Shown here in pieces: positions 7,949-16,467 of a stretch of 64,000 nucleotides of DNA. Made by a program: the position numbers and the translations under genes. The stretch lies in contig BIFP01000008.1 of assembly GCA_005402585.1 (NCBI GenBank), positions 124,001-188,000 of the forward strand, given 5' to 3'. How positions within the stretch are numbered: position 1 is the first letter of the stretch; each line of letters opens with the position of its first letter. Below the pieces are notes generated by a model. The model saw only the letters and a list, made by a program, of their open reading frames with translations, ran no database searches and was not told the origin of the DNA. The DNA is from Micromonosporaceae bacterium KJ-029 (GTDB lineage: Bacteria; Actinomycetota; Actinomycetes; Mycobacteriales; Micromonosporaceae).

Positions 7949-8686
7949 TCAGGACGTCGCGGCCGGCTCCCGCCGGGTACGCGCAAACGCCAGGCCACCG
8001 AGCACCAGGCCACCGACCCCGGCGACCAGGCCGGCGACGCCGAGCCCGACAGCCAGCCCGTTGTCGCCGTCGTCTCCCTCGTCGGCCGCGCCAGGGGCCG
8101 CGGCGGGCGACTGCGACTCCGCGGGCTCAGCCGACGGCGTGGCGGCGGTGAGGGTGAGCACCGGCGCCGGGGCGGCGGGCTCCGTACCGGGCTCCGGCAG
8201 GTCGATCCAGCGGACCACGTCGCCGTTGGAGTAGGTCTGCAGCGCCTTAAAGACCATCTGGTCCACCTCGGGCAGCGGGCCCATGGAGATCGGGAACTCC
8301 TGGAAGGTGCCCGGGGCGATCGCCGCGTCGCCGCTGGCCGTCCAGGTGACCTTGGCCACCACCTCGGAGATCTCGCTGCCGTGCACCTGCACCGGCGGGT
8401 CGACCGTGCGCTTCTCCACCGCCACCGTCCAGCCCGGCACCGGCATCGTGGACACCGAGCCGACCGGGGCGTTCTCCGGCAGGACAACCTCCAGCTTGGT
8501 GGTCGACGCCGAGTCGCTCTCGTTCGGCACCCGGAACGCGAACCGGCCATAGCCGCCCTGCTTGGCCTCGCTCGGGTTGACCGTGACGTGGGCCGACGCG
8601 GGTGCCGCGAAGCCGAAGACGGCCGTGGCGATGGCGCCGAGTGCCAGGGCGGCAGCCGCGCTCGCGGTACGCCGGTGACGGATCAT
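7949..8686 (-). CDS. ycnI: YcnI family (DUF1775) copper-binding protein, membrane anchored
   Basis: The 245-residue exported protein has a signal peptide ending in APASA, so the mature chain starts HVTVNPSEAKQGGYGRFAFRVPNE. The mature N-terminal His and the following beta-sandwich are the hallmarks of YcnI, in which the amino-terminal His helps bind Cu(II). After the domain (to about residue 160) comes an Ala/Pro linker and a C-terminal membrane helix (VGLGVAGLVAGVGGLVLGGLAF) with a basic tail, giving an outward-facing anchored protein. It lies 13 bp behind the CopCD gene, so the two form a copper operon. Stop-proximal terminator follows. Confidence 0.93.
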   Translation of the reverse strand: MIRHRRTASAAAALALGAIATAVFGFAAPASAHVTVNPSEAKQGGYGRFAFRVPNESDSASTTKLEVVLPENAPVGSVSTMPVPGWTVAVEKRTVDPPVQVHGSEISEVVAKVTWTASGDAAIAPGTFQEFPISMGPLPEVDQMVFKALQTYSNGDVVRWIDLPEPGTEPAAPAPVLTLTAATPSAEPAESQSPAAAPGAADEGDDGDNGLAVGLGVAGLVAGVGGLVLGGLAFARTRREPAATS

Positions 8687-8699
8687 TGGTGGAACCTCT

Positions 8700-10355
8700 C
8701 TAACGGATGGGCACGGTGGCGGTCACCGTGGCCTGGTCGATCTCGGTGGTGCGGGCGGTGACCCGCAGTTCCCACTCCCCCGCCGCGGGCAGGCTGATCT
8801 CCCCGGTGGCGTGGTTGTCGGTGAGTCGCAGCACCGGCACGTCGATCGGTTCGATCCCGGCCGACGGCTGCGCGATGGTGGCTTTCCACTCCAGGACCGG
8901 CTGCGGCCGGTTGTCGAGCGTGTACGCGTAGAAGTGCACCGAGTTGTTGCCCCGCTCAGCCGGCGCCATCTCGATCTGGAGGGAGTAGAGCGAGCTGTTC
9001 ACCGTGGTGGTGAAGTAGCCGCTGTCGAGGGCGGCCACGTCGGCCGAGGCGGTACGGGCCGGGGTGGTCTGCACCAGGACGGCCGACAGGCCGAGCACGA
9101 TCGCGGTGATCGCCAGCTCCGCCACGACCGCCCGGCGCACCGGGGCGGGCCGGCTGGCCGCGATCCGCTTACGCACCAGGTACCGGGAGTACGCGGCCAC
9201 CGCGATCACCGCCGCGAACAGCCCGATCTTGGCCAGCACCAGCTGCCCGTACCGGGTGCTCACCAGGGCAGCCGGGGTGGCCACCTCGATCAACGCCTGG
9301 ACGACGCCGGCGAGCATCAGCGCGGACACCGCCAGGGCGGCCCAGCGCGACCAGATCGGCAGGATCGCGCCCAGCTCCCGCTCGTCCGCCCGGGGCAGCA
9401 GGAACACGGCGAGCATCACCAGCCCACCCAGCCAGACCGCCATGCTGCCCAGGTGCACCGCGTCGACGACCACCGACACGGCCGGGGCCGGCGAGGCCGC
9501 CGGGTGCCCGGCCAGCGGCCAGGTGACCAGCGCTCCCCCGGCGAGGATGCCGAGGATCACCAGGTCGGTGCGGCCCACCGGCCCGACCAGCAGCGGCCGG
9601 AGCAGGAACGCCGCGGCGGCCAGCAGCCCCAGGCGGACCAGGTGCGCGATCCCGAACGGGCTGCCGAGCACCAGGCTGAGCCCCTCGCCGGTGATGTCGA
9701 ACGGTCCGCCGCCGTTGGTGTACGGCACCTGCAACAGCGTCACCGCGACCGTGGCCAGCGCCACCAGCCCGAGACCGGTCCAGGCGAGCCGGGCCGGCCC
9801 GCGCCGGGACAGCCGGCGCGGCCAGAGCAGGGCGAGCACCAGCGCCGGGCCGACCAGCAGCAGCAGGCCGGCGTAGCCGACGAACTTGGCGACCTTGATC
9901 GCGGTGCTGACCACCGGGTTCGCGCGGCCGTCGTCGCCGGTGTCCACCGGTGGCTCGGAGGGGGCGCCGACGGAGTAGGTGAACGCCCCGGAGACCGGGT
10001 GGCTGTCGGCGGAGATCACCCGGTACGTGACCAGGTAGGTGCCGTTTCCGGCGGACGTGTCGACCGGGATGTTGACCACGCTGTCGGAGAAGGTCGGCTC
10101 GCCCCGGTCCGCACGGGATCCGTCCGGCGCGATGACTCGGATCTTGTCCGGTACCTTGCGGACCGGCTCGCTGAAGGTGAGCACCACCTCGGCCGGTGCG
10201 CTGGGCACCACGGAGGAGGCGGCGGGACTGCTGCTGGACAGCACGGCGTGGGCGCTGGCCGGGCTGGCCGGGGCGAGCAGCAAGGCGACGACGGTGACCA
10301 GCAGACCGGCGGCGGCGGTCAGCCGGGCGAATCGGCGGCGTAGGGCGGCAGTCAT
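8700..10355 (-). CDS. CopC-CopD fusion copper resistance/uptake protein
   Basis: The 551-residue protein joins a periplasmic-type CopC domain to a CopD membrane domain. A signal peptide ends in SPASA, leaving HAVLSSSSPAASSVV with the mature N-terminal His expected to bind copper; the CopC domain continues to DSHPVSGAFTYSVG. About eight helices of the CopD domain follow, with conserved VDAVHLGSMAVWLGGL, and a final C-terminal extracellular beta domain (about 430-551). The ATG at 10355 was preferred; ATG 10364 is also possible and neither has a good ribosome site. Co-transcribed with ycnI, it probably moves or buffers copper across the membrane. Confidence 0.93.
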   Translation of the reverse strand: MTAALRRRFARLTAAAGLLVTVVALLLAPASPASAHAVLSSSSPAASSVVPSAPAEVVLTFSEPVRKVPDKIRVIAPDGSRADRGEPTFSDSVVNIPVDTSAGNGTYLVTYRVISADSHPVSGAFTYSVGAPSEPPVDTGDDGRANPVVSTAIKVAKFVGYAGLLLLVGPALVLALLWPRRLSRRGPARLAWTGLGLVALATVAVTLLQVPYTNGGGPFDITGEGLSLVLGSPFGIAHLVRLGLLAAAAFLLRPLLVGPVGRTDLVILGILAGGALVTWPLAGHPAASPAPAVSVVVDAVHLGSMAVWLGGLVMLAVFLLPRADERELGAILPIWSRWAALAVSALMLAGVVQALIEVATPAALVSTRYGQLVLAKIGLFAAVIAVAAYSRYLVRKRIAASRPAPVRRAVVAELAITAIVLGLSAVLVQTTPARTASADVAALDSGYFTTTVNSSLYSLQIEMAPAERGNNSVHFYAYTLDNRPQPVLEWKATIAQPSAGIEPIDVPVLRLTDNHATGEISLPAAGEWELRVTARTTEIDQATVTATVPIR

Positions 10356-10660
10356 GCCCGCCATGCTCGCCGACGCGACCCGCTTCCGGCGACCCGGCCT
10401 CGCCCTCAACGCGAACTCCCGGCGAAGTCAGAGCCCGGCCGCGCCAGGATTTCACCGAACGTCCCAGTCGTCCACGGGACCGCGCCATCGGCGGGCGCCA
10501 CCCGGCACGCGGAAACGGCGCCGCCGTCGCGCGCCGCCGCGCGCACGTATCCGGGGTCGGGGGTCATACGCGGGTAGTCGGACGGGGCACCGGGAAAGTT
10601 CCCGACGTGGCGCAGCACATGGAAGGGCCGAAGGACCCTGCTGCTGGCGGTGCCGACGCG

Positions 10661-10666
10661 TAACCT
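10661..10666 (+). promoter_or_regulatory. -10 element of leaderless sigma-factor promoter
   Basis: TAACCT is followed by eight bases and the GTG start at 10675. Confidence 0.4.
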
Positions 10667-10674
10667 GGGTTGTC

Positions 10675-11310
10675 GTGATCCCCGCCCCGCGCGACACCTC
10701 CGCCGCCGCCGACTCCGGCGCGGCCGGCGGGCGCGCGTCGGAGTCGACCACCCCGGGTCCGCCCGTCCCCGAAACGGCCACCGCCGACCCGGCCACCGCC
10801 TGGGCGCTGGCCGCCCGGGACGGCGACCCGACCGCCCAGGCCGCCTTCGTCCGGGCCACCCAGGTCGAGGTGTGGCGGTTCGCGGCGGCCCTGGTCGATT
10901 CGGACAGCGCCGACGATCTCACCCAGGAGGCGTACCTGCGGGCGTTCCGCGCCCTGCCCGCCTTCGAGGCGCGCTCCAGCGCCCGTACCTGGCTGCTCGG
11001 CATCGCCCGGCGGACCTGCGCCGACCATCTGCGCACGGTGGTCCGGCGGCGGCGGCTGGACCAACGGCTCACCGCCGACGCGTACACCGACGCGCCGCAC
11101 CCGGATCCGGCCGGTCAGCTCGGCGCGGCAGACCTGCTCCGCCGGCTGCCGGCCGAGCGGCGCGGGGCGTTCGTGCTGACCCAACTGCTGGGCCTGTCGT
11201 ACGCCGAGGCCGCCGCCGTGGAGGGGGTGCCGGTGGGCACCATCCGCTCCCGGGTGGCCCGGGCCCGCACCGAACTGGTCGACGCGGTCGGCGAGGCGCT
11301 GGCCGGGTGA
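10675..11310 (+). CDS. ECF-type RNA polymerase sigma factor
   Basis: The 211-residue product has sigma region 2 (WRFAAALVDSDSADDLTQEAYLRAFRALPAF followed by SARTWLLGIARRTCADH) and region 4 (LRRLPAERRGAFVLTQLLGLSYAEAAAV, then VPVGTIRSRVARARTEL), with an unusually long Ala/Pro-rich head of about 40 residues. It should direct RNA polymerase to a small regulon. The GTG at 10675 removes a long in-frame extension antisense to CopCD and follows TAACCT. It overlaps the MauE gene by GTGA. No anti-sigma factor with a zinc-binding HxxxCxxC motif is found next to it, which is unusual; the neighbouring membrane genes are candidates for signal input. Confidence 0.92.
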   Translation: MIPAPRDTSAAADSGAAGGRASESTTPGPPVPETATADPATAWALAARDGDPTAQAAFVRATQVEVWRFAAALVDSDSADDLTQEAYLRAFRALPAFEARSSARTWLLGIARRTCADHLRTVVRRRRLDQRLTADAYTDAPHPDPAGQLGAADLLRRLPAERRGAFVLTQLLGLSYAEAAAVEGVPVGTIRSRVARARTELVDAVGEALAG

Positions 11311-11795
11311 ACGGGAAGCTGCTCCGCTGGCTCGGGCTCGCCGTCCGGCTCGGGCTGGCCGCCGTCTGGCTGTACGCGGGCGCGACGAAGGTCGGTGACC
11401 TGGCCGCCTCCGGCCGGGCGGTGCACGCCTACCAGGTCCTGCCGTACGACGTGGCGGTGGTGGTCGGCGCGGCGCTTCCCTTCGTCGAGCTGGCGTTGGG
11501 CGTACTGCTGCTGCTCGGGCTGGCCACCCGGCTGGCCGCCGGATTCTCCGCGGCGCTGCTGCTGGTCTTCATCGCGGGCATCGTCTCGGCCTGGGCGCGC
11601 GGGCTGGCGATCGACTGCGGCTGCTTCGGCTCGGGTGGCGAGCTGCCGGCGGGAGAGACCCCCAGCTACCTCCCGGAGATCCTCCGGGACCTGGGCTTCC
11701 TGGCGCTGGCCGGGTTCCTGCTGATCTGGCCCCGGACGGCCGTCTCGCTGGACGGCGCGCTCACGGGCGAACCGGTGGAGGACGAGGATGAGTAG
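11307..11795 (+). CDS. MauE/DoxX-family redox membrane protein
   Basis: The 162-residue protein has four membrane segments (about 4-24, 48-68, 72-95 and 125-147) with the family start LRWLGLAVRLGLAAVWLYAGATKV. A short loop holds two close cysteines, CGCFGSGGE, as in MauE/DoxX proteins that hand electrons to or from disulfide enzymes. The GTG start overlaps the sigma-factor stop and the next gene, a DsbA-like protein, overlaps its 3' end by 8 bp. The pair probably works as membrane oxidoreductase and extracytoplasmic thioredoxin-like partner. Confidence 0.88.
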   Translation: MNGKLLRWLGLAVRLGLAAVWLYAGATKVGDLAASGRAVHAYQVLPYDVAVVVGAALPFVELALGVLLLLGLATRLAAGFSAALLLVFIAGIVSAWARGLAIDCGCFGSGGELPAGETPSYLPEILRDLGFLALAGFLLIWPRTAVSLDGALTGEPVEDEDE

Positions 11796-12504
11796 TCGCA
11801 AGGGACGCAAGGACGCGGCCCGGGTGGTCCGGCAACAGATGGCCCGGGAACGGCGCCGCAAACACACGATGTGGATCTCGATCGGTGCGGTGGCCGTGCT
11901 GGTCATCGCCGGCCTGATCGGATGGGGCTTCTGGTCGAGCCAGAAGTCCGGGGGGTTCACCCCACCGCCGGGCGCCACCCCCAGCGGCAACGGCATCGTG
12001 GTCGGCAGCGGGCCGGTGACGGTGGACATCTACGAGGACTACATCTGCCCCGCCTGCAAGCAGTTCGAGCAGACCAGCGGCGCCACCATCGACAAGCTGA
12101 TCAGCGAGGGCAAGGTACGGGTGGTGTACCACCCGGTGGCCTATCTGAACCGCTTCTCCAGCACCGAGTACTCGACCCGCTCGGCGGCCGCGTCCGGCTG
12201 CGCCGCCGAGGGCGGCAAGTTCACCGAGTTCGGCAAGGCGCTGTTCGATCGGCAGCCTGCGGAGAACACCGCCGGACTGAGCAACGACGAGCTGATCGAC
12301 ATCGGCGCCGGGGTCGGGCTGAACCGCGACACCTTCGGCACCTGCGTACGGGACGGGAAGTACAAGCCCTGGACCGCGCACGTCACCGAGGAGGCCACCC
12401 GCGCCAATGTCACCGGCACCCCGACCATCCTGGTCGACAACAAGCAGGTGAAGGAGTGGACGCCGGAGAACATCACGGCCGCGGTGGAGGCGGCCGGTAA
12501 GTGA
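11788..12504 (+). CDS. Membrane-anchored DsbA-like thiol-disulfide oxidoreductase
   Basis: The 238-residue protein has a basic cytoplasmic head (1-27), one membrane helix (28-50), a Gly/Pro linker and a thioredoxin_4 domain. The active site is CPAC (Cys87-Cys90) in IYEDYICPACKQF, and the cis-Pro loop is VTGTPTILVDN. Two further cysteines (about 132 and 190) could form a structural disulfide. It faces outside the membrane. Its start is inside the MauE gene's end, supporting joint translation. Confidence 0.94.
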   Translation: MSSRKGRKDAARVVRQQMARERRRKHTMWISIGAVAVLVIAGLIGWGFWSSQKSGGFTPPPGATPSGNGIVVGSGPVTVDIYEDYICPACKQFEQTSGATIDKLISEGKVRVVYHPVAYLNRFSSTEYSTRSAAASGCAAEGGKFTEFGKALFDRQPAENTAGLSNDELIDIGAGVGLNRDTFGTCVRDGKYKPWTAHVTEEATRANVTGTPTILVDNKQVKEWTPENITAAVEAAGK

Positions 12505-13652
12505 CCCGGTCCCTGCTGACCCGCGCCGGGCTGCTGCTGGCCGGCACGGTCACCACCCTCCTCGCCACCGCCGCCCCCGCCGCCGCGCACGGCGCGGACG
12601 CGCCGAACGGCACCGATTACCGGGCCGAGGTCACCGCCGTGACCCCGGCCCGGCCGGAGCTACGGGTACGACTGGTCGAGGCGGGGGCCCGGCTCGAACT
12701 GACCAACACCGGCAGCGAGCCGGTCGAGGTGATCGGCTACTCGGGCGAGCCGTACCTGCGGATCGGGCCGGACGGCGTCTTCGAGAACACCCGCTCACCC
12801 GCCACGTACCTGAACCGGACCATCGCCGGGGACACCGTCCTGCCCGCCGAGGTCGACCCGGCCGCCGCGCCGCAGTGGCGGCGGGTCGACGGCGGAACCA
12901 CCGCCCGCTGGCACGACCAGCGGGCGCTGTGGCGCGAGCCGGGGCCACCCGCGCGGGTCCGCGTCGCCCCCGACCGCGAGCACCGGGTACGCGACTGGGT
13001 GGTGCCACTACGCGCCGCGGACGGGCCGGTGGAGATCCGCGGCACCCTGGACTGGGTCCCGCCGCCGGACGCGTACACCTGGTGGGTGGCGGTCACGCTC
13101 GGCGCGCTCGCGGTGGGTGCGGCCGGTCTGCTGCCGGCGGCCTCGGCCCCGGGCCGGCGGGCGCTGGCCGGACTCGGCGGGCTGCTGGCCGCCGGTGGGG
13201 TGGCGGCCGTGGTGCTCACCGTCGGACGGGTGCTGGACGCCGGGGCCGAGGGAATCGGCACTGTCCTGGCAGGGCTGCTGACCGGCCCGGTGTGGGGCCT
13301 GCTGACCGGGCTCGGGGCGGTCGCCGCCGGCGGCTGGGCGCTGACCCGCCGGGCCGGCGTCGACTTCGTGGTGGCGCTGGCCGGGGCATGCCTGGCGCTG
13401 TTCGCCGGGGTGACCAACGCCGCCGCGTTCACCCGTGCCGTCCCCCCGGTGCCGTGGTCGGCGACGGCCGCCCGGGTGCTGGTCGTCCTGGTCGTCGTCG
13501 CCGGTGCCGGTGCGCTCGCCGCCGCCGTCCTGCGGCTGCACGCCACCGGCCGGGCGGCCCCGCCCGCCGGTGCTTCCGGCCCGAGCACCCGGGACGACCC
13601 GGCCCACTACTCCCGGGCCGACGCGGGCGGCAGCGCGGGATTGAACAGGTAG
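12501..13652 (+). CDS. Exported membrane protein of unknown function, last gene of the sigma/MauE/DsbA operon
   Basis: No family name can be given with confidence. The 383-residue protein has a signal peptide ending in APAAA, a mature start HGADAPNGTDYRAEVTAV, a globular extracytoplasmic part to about residue 185 (with SPATYLNRT and WVVPLR), and five membrane helices (about 195-215, 222-245, 255-285, 290-313, 325-348). The His at or next to the mature N-terminus recalls the copper proteins CopC and YcnI encoded nearby, so a metal role is possible but only inferred. GTG start overlaps the previous stop (GTGA). Its 3' end overlaps cbiO tail-to-tail by 46 bp. Confidence 0.82.
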   Translation: MTRSLLTRAGLLLAGTVTTLLATAAPAAAHGADAPNGTDYRAEVTAVTPARPELRVRLVEAGARLELTNTGSEPVEVIGYSGEPYLRIGPDGVFENTRSPATYLNRTIAGDTVLPAEVDPAAAPQWRRVDGGTTARWHDQRALWREPGPPARVRVAPDREHRVRDWVVPLRAADGPVEIRGTLDWVPPPDAYTWWVAVTLGALAVGAAGLLPAASAPGRRALAGLGGLLAAGGVAAVVLTVGRVLDAGAEGIGTVLAGLLTGPVWGLLTGLGAVAAGGWALTRRAGVDFVVALAGACLALFAGVTNAAAFTRAVPPVPWSATAARVLVVLVVVAGAGALAAAVLRLHATGRAAPPAGASGPSTRDDPAHYSRADAGGSAGLNR

Positions 13653-14389
13653 GGCAGTTCGAGGCGGTGCCGGGCGAGCAACTGCTCGTCACCGAGGAGT
13701 TCCGGAGTCGGCCCGTCGGCCACGATCCGGCCGGCGTCGAGAATCACCGAACGGTCGCACAGCTCGAACGCGTACGGCAGGTCGTGGGTCACCATCAGCA
13801 GCGTCACCGGCAGGGCCCGCAGGATGGCGGCCAGTTCCCGCCGGGCCGCCGGGTCGAGGTTCGACGACGGCTCGTCGAGCACCAGGATCTCCGGCCGCAT
13901 GGCGAGCACGGTGGCCACCGCCACCCGGCGGCGCTGGCCGAAGGAGAGGTGGTGCGGGGCCCGGTCCCGATGCTCGGACATGCCCACCGCGGCCAGCGCC
14001 TCGTCCACCCGGGCGGCGAGTTCCGCCCCGCGCAGTCCGAGGTTGGCCGGTCCGAACGCCACGTCCTCGGCGACGGTGGGCAGGAAGAGCTGGTCGTCCG
14101 GGTCCTGGAAGACGATGCCGACCCGGCGGCGGATCTCGGCCAGGGTCGACCGGTCCGGGCTGACCGCCAGGCCGCCGACGGTGATGCCGCCCTCGGTGGC
14201 GGTGAGGACGCCGTTGAGGTGCAACACCAGCGTGGTCTTGCCGGCGCCGTTCGGCCCCAGCAGGGCGACCCGCTCGCCCCGCGCCACCGTCAGGTCGACG
14301 CCGTGCAGGGCGACGTGACCGTCGGGGTAGGCGTACCGGACGCCGCGGACGGCCAGGCTGGGGGCGGTGGGCTGCACGTCTCCGATCAT
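13607..14389 (-). CDS. cbiO: Cobalt/nickel ECF transporter ATPase
   Basis: The 260-residue ATPase energises the CbiMNQO importer. Walker A is GPNGAGKTT, the Q-loop is IVFQDPDDQLF (typical of energy-coupling-factor ATPases), the signature is HLSFGQRRRVAVA, Walker B is ILVLDEPSSNLD and the H-loop is VTHD. The ATG at 14389 overlaps the CbiQ stop (ATGA) and discards a long upstream extension. It is the last gene of the operon. Confidence 0.95.
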   Translation of the reverse strand: MIGDVQPTAPSLAVRGVRYAYPDGHVALHGVDLTVARGERVALLGPNGAGKTTLVLHLNGVLTATEGGITVGGLAVSPDRSTLAEIRRRVGIVFQDPDDQLFLPTVAEDVAFGPANLGLRGAELAARVDEALAAVGMSEHRDRAPHHLSFGQRRRVAVATVLAMRPEILVLDEPSSNLDPAARRELAAILRALPVTLLMVTHDLPYAFELCDRSVILDAGRIVADGPTPELLGDEQLLARHRLELPYLFNPALPPASARE

Positions 14390-15156
14390 GTCAGGACGGC
14401 GGCGGTGGCGGCGACGGTGCCCGCCAGGACGGGCACCGTGGCCGCGACAAGCCACTGCCCGGCCGTCGCCGCGCCCGCGCCCTGCCACACCGCCGGCATC
14501 CTGCCGGTGTAGCCGCGCGACAGCATCGCCAGATAGACCCGCTCGCCCCGCTCGAAGGCCCGCAGGAACAGCGCCCCGATGCCGGCGGCGAAGCCGCGCA
14601 GCTGCCACAGGAAGCGCGGGTCGTCGCCGCGGGAGATCCGGGCGACCCGCATCCGGCGGGCCTCGCCGACCAGCACGTCCAGGTAGCGCAGCATGAAGGT
14701 GGCGATCTGGGTGAGGATCTGCGGGCAGCGCAGCCGGTCCAGCCCGACGATCAGGTCGCGGGTGCTGGTGGTCGCTGCCAGCAGCAGCGACGCCCACACG
14801 CCCAGGGTGCCCTTGGCGAGGATGTTCCACGCGCCGTAGAGGCCGTCGACCGAGAGGGCCAGCCCGAGCACGTCCACCCGATCGCCCGCGCCGAGGAACG
14901 GCAGCGCGAACGCGAACAGCACGAACGGCAGCTCGATCGTCGACCGGACGAGCAGCCAGCGGGCGCTCACCCGGGCCAGCGCCGCGACCGCCGCGACCAG
15001 GAGGGCGTACGCGCCGAAGGCCCAGATCGCCTCGCGGGGGGTGGCGACCACGGCGACGGTGAACGCCACCATCGCCGCGATCTTGACCTCCGGCGGCAGC
15101 CGGTGCACCGGCGAGTCGGACTCCCGGTACAGCACGTGGGCGTGCCCGGCTCCCAT
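14386..15156 (-). CDS. cbiQ: Cobalt/nickel ECF transporter transmembrane protein
   Basis: The 256-residue membrane protein is the T-component that couples CbiO to the substrate protein. It shows RLPPEVKIAAM near the start, several helices, and the coupling motifs RRMRVARISRG and YLAMLSRGYTG, which match the paired ARG-type motifs of CbiQ. ATG 15156 has GGGG about eight bases upstream; GTG 15162, which touches the previous stop, is the alternative. Confidence 0.94.
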   Translation of the reverse strand: MGAGHAHVLYRESDSPVHRLPPEVKIAAMVAFTVAVVATPREAIWAFGAYALLVAAVAALARVSARWLLVRSTIELPFVLFAFALPFLGAGDRVDVLGLALSVDGLYGAWNILAKGTLGVWASLLLAATTSTRDLIVGLDRLRCPQILTQIATFMLRYLDVLVGEARRMRVARISRGDDPRFLWQLRGFAAGIGALFLRAFERGERVYLAMLSRGYTGRMPAVWQGAGAATAGQWLVAATVPVLAGTVAATAAVLT

Positions 15157-15161
15157 CCGCA

Positions 15162-15590
15162 CTACCCCTGGCCCGTGGCGGTGGCGCTCGGCCGGCCCGC
15201 ATCCGGCTGCCCGCCGGCCCCGGCCGGGTCGGCGCCGGCCCGCGCCCCCTCCGGGCCACGCCGGCGTACCAGCCAGAACGCGCCGCCGGCCACGCCGAAG
15301 GTCAGCAGTACGCCCAGCACCCCGGACAGGCCGGTGGAGAGGAAGTCGTTGTCGAGGCCGGCGATGCCGTAGTCGGCCAGCGGCCCACCGATCTCGTGTT
15401 CCCGCTCCTCCTGGGCCGGGCAGTTCCCGCCGGTGATCTCGTCGTCGGCGTCGAAGGTGCAGCCCTTTCGCAGCGACGAGTCCAGCCCGTCCGGGTGCGC
15501 CGAGGCGAAGTTGCTCACCACGCCGGCCAGCAGCAGCGCTACCAGCAGGCCGCCGACGACGAAACCCCAGGAACGCTTCCGCAACGTCAC
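15162..15590 (-). CDS. PDGLE-domain/CbiN-type cobalt transport accessory protein
   Basis: The 142-residue protein has two membrane segments (about 6-28 and 85-107) separated by an extracytoplasmic loop with SAHPDGLDSSL, the PDGLE signature. In other bacteria this small subunit works with CbiM in binding and passing on Co or Ni ions. The loop also has two cysteines (KGCTF, GGNCP). The GTG start overlaps the CbiM stop (GTGA) and has GGAGG upstream. Confidence 0.92.
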   Translation of the reverse strand: MTLRKRSWGFVVGGLLVALLLAGVVSNFASAHPDGLDSSLRKGCTFDADDEITGGNCPAQEEREHEIGGPLADYGIAGLDNDFLSTGLSGVLGVLLTFGVAGGAFWLVRRRGPEGARAGADPAGAGGQPDAGRPSATATGQG

Positions 15591-16303
15591 CGGACACCTC
15601 CGACAGTCGGAACGGATGCCGGCGTGGCCGGCTTCAGGGCGCGCAACGCGTACACCAGGTCGGGCCGGACCTTCGCCACGGTGACCACCGTGGTGGCGGT
15701 GATCAAACCCTCGCCGATGCCGATGAGCAGGTGGGACACGGCCATCGTGCCGGCCAGCCCGGCCAGGTTGCCGCCGAGGTCGGTGGTGCCGCCGAGCTGG
15801 TACTGCAACACGAAGCCAAGCGCCGCGACGACCACACTGACCAGCGCGGCGACGAAGGCGGTGACGGCGAGCCCGGCGGTGGTACGCGGCAGCACCCGCA
15901 GCAGCAGCGCGATCAGCAGGTACGCCGCCGCGATGCCGATGACGGCCATATTGGTGATGTTGAGCCCGAGCATGGCCACGCCACCGTCGCCGAAGACGAG
16001 CGCCTGCACCACCAGCACCACCGCGACGCAGAGCGCGCCGACCCAGGGGCCGACCAGCATGGCGGCGAGCGCGCCGCCGAGCAGGTGCCCGCTGACGCCG
16101 GCTGTGAAGATCGGGAAGTTGAGCATCTGCACCGCGAAGATGAAGGCGGCGACCAGGCCGGCCATCGGCGCCAGCCGGTCGTCCAGGTCCTGCCGACCGC
16201 GCACCACACAGAACGCCATCGCCGCCAGCGCGATCACCGCGAAGATCGCGGCGACGGGACCGTTGATGATCCCGTTCGAGATGTGCATCGCCAGGGTTTC
16301 CAC
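15587..16303 (-). CDS. cbiM: Cobalt/nickel ECF transporter substrate-specificity protein
   Basis: This 238-residue membrane protein is the ion-binding S-component. Metal coordination in CbiM depends on the very N-terminal His; here MHISNGIINGP follows five residues after the GTG start at 16303, so the ATG of MHIS (16288) may be the true start. GGGAGG lies four bases before the GTG. About seven helices are visible, with HLLGGALAAMLVGPWVGAL and SHLLIGIGEGLIT typical of the family. First gene of cbiMNQO. Confidence 0.93.
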   Translation of the reverse strand: METLAMHISNGIINGPVAAIFAVIALAAMAFCVVRGRQDLDDRLAPMAGLVAAFIFAVQMLNFPIFTAGVSGHLLGGALAAMLVGPWVGALCVAVVLVVQALVFGDGGVAMLGLNITNMAVIGIAAAYLLIALLLRVLPRTTAGLAVTAFVAALVSVVVAALGFVLQYQLGGTTDLGGNLAGLAGTMAVSHLLIGIGEGLITATTVVTVAKVRPDLVYALRALKPATPASVPTVGGVR

Positions 16304-16348
16304 GCGACCTCCCGCGCGTCGGCGGGTTTGTCCGCGCCGGCAGGGGTG

Positions 16349-16378
16349 AGCGTATTTCCCGCACCATGCTGTTGCCAA
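16349..16378 (-). promoter_or_regulatory. Promoter of the cbiMNQO operon
   Basis: On the minus strand TTGGCA (16378-16373) and TACGCT (16354-16349) are separated by 18 bp. The -35 hexamer lies inside the palindromic operator. Confidence 0.6.
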
Positions 16379-16390
16379 GAGGTGGCAACA
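16370..16390. promoter_or_regulatory. Perfect 8-5-8 palindromic operator for cbiMNQO
   Basis: TGTTGCCA (16370-16377), five bases, TGGCAACA (16383-16390). It covers the -35 element of the cbi promoter, so binding of a repressor would block transcription. The spacing is like the Nur nickel box (TTGC-N5-GCAA type) but the half-site differs. The regulator is not in the window. Confidence 0.6.
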
Positions 16391-16454
16391 AGGATGACGC
16401 TGATCACCACGCGTTCGGGCGCGGCGCTGGCGGTGGGCCCGGTCCGGGCGGCGG

Positions 16455-16460
16455 TAGGGT
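16455..16460 (+). promoter_or_regulatory. -10 element of leaderless bcp promoter
   Basis: TAGGGT, seven bases, then ATG at 16468. Confidence 0.5.
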
Positions 16461-16467
16461 CGATCCC

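Noticed and set aside
8811..10343. Plus-strand frame of 510 codons opposite CopCD
   Set aside because: It lacks any domain and is an Arg/Gln/His-rich antisense shadow of a recognisable fusion protein.
16304..16467. Cobalamin riboswitch before cbiM
   Set aside because: No B12-box-like core or multi-stem structure is visible in the 164-bp gap; a protein operator and promoter explain it better.
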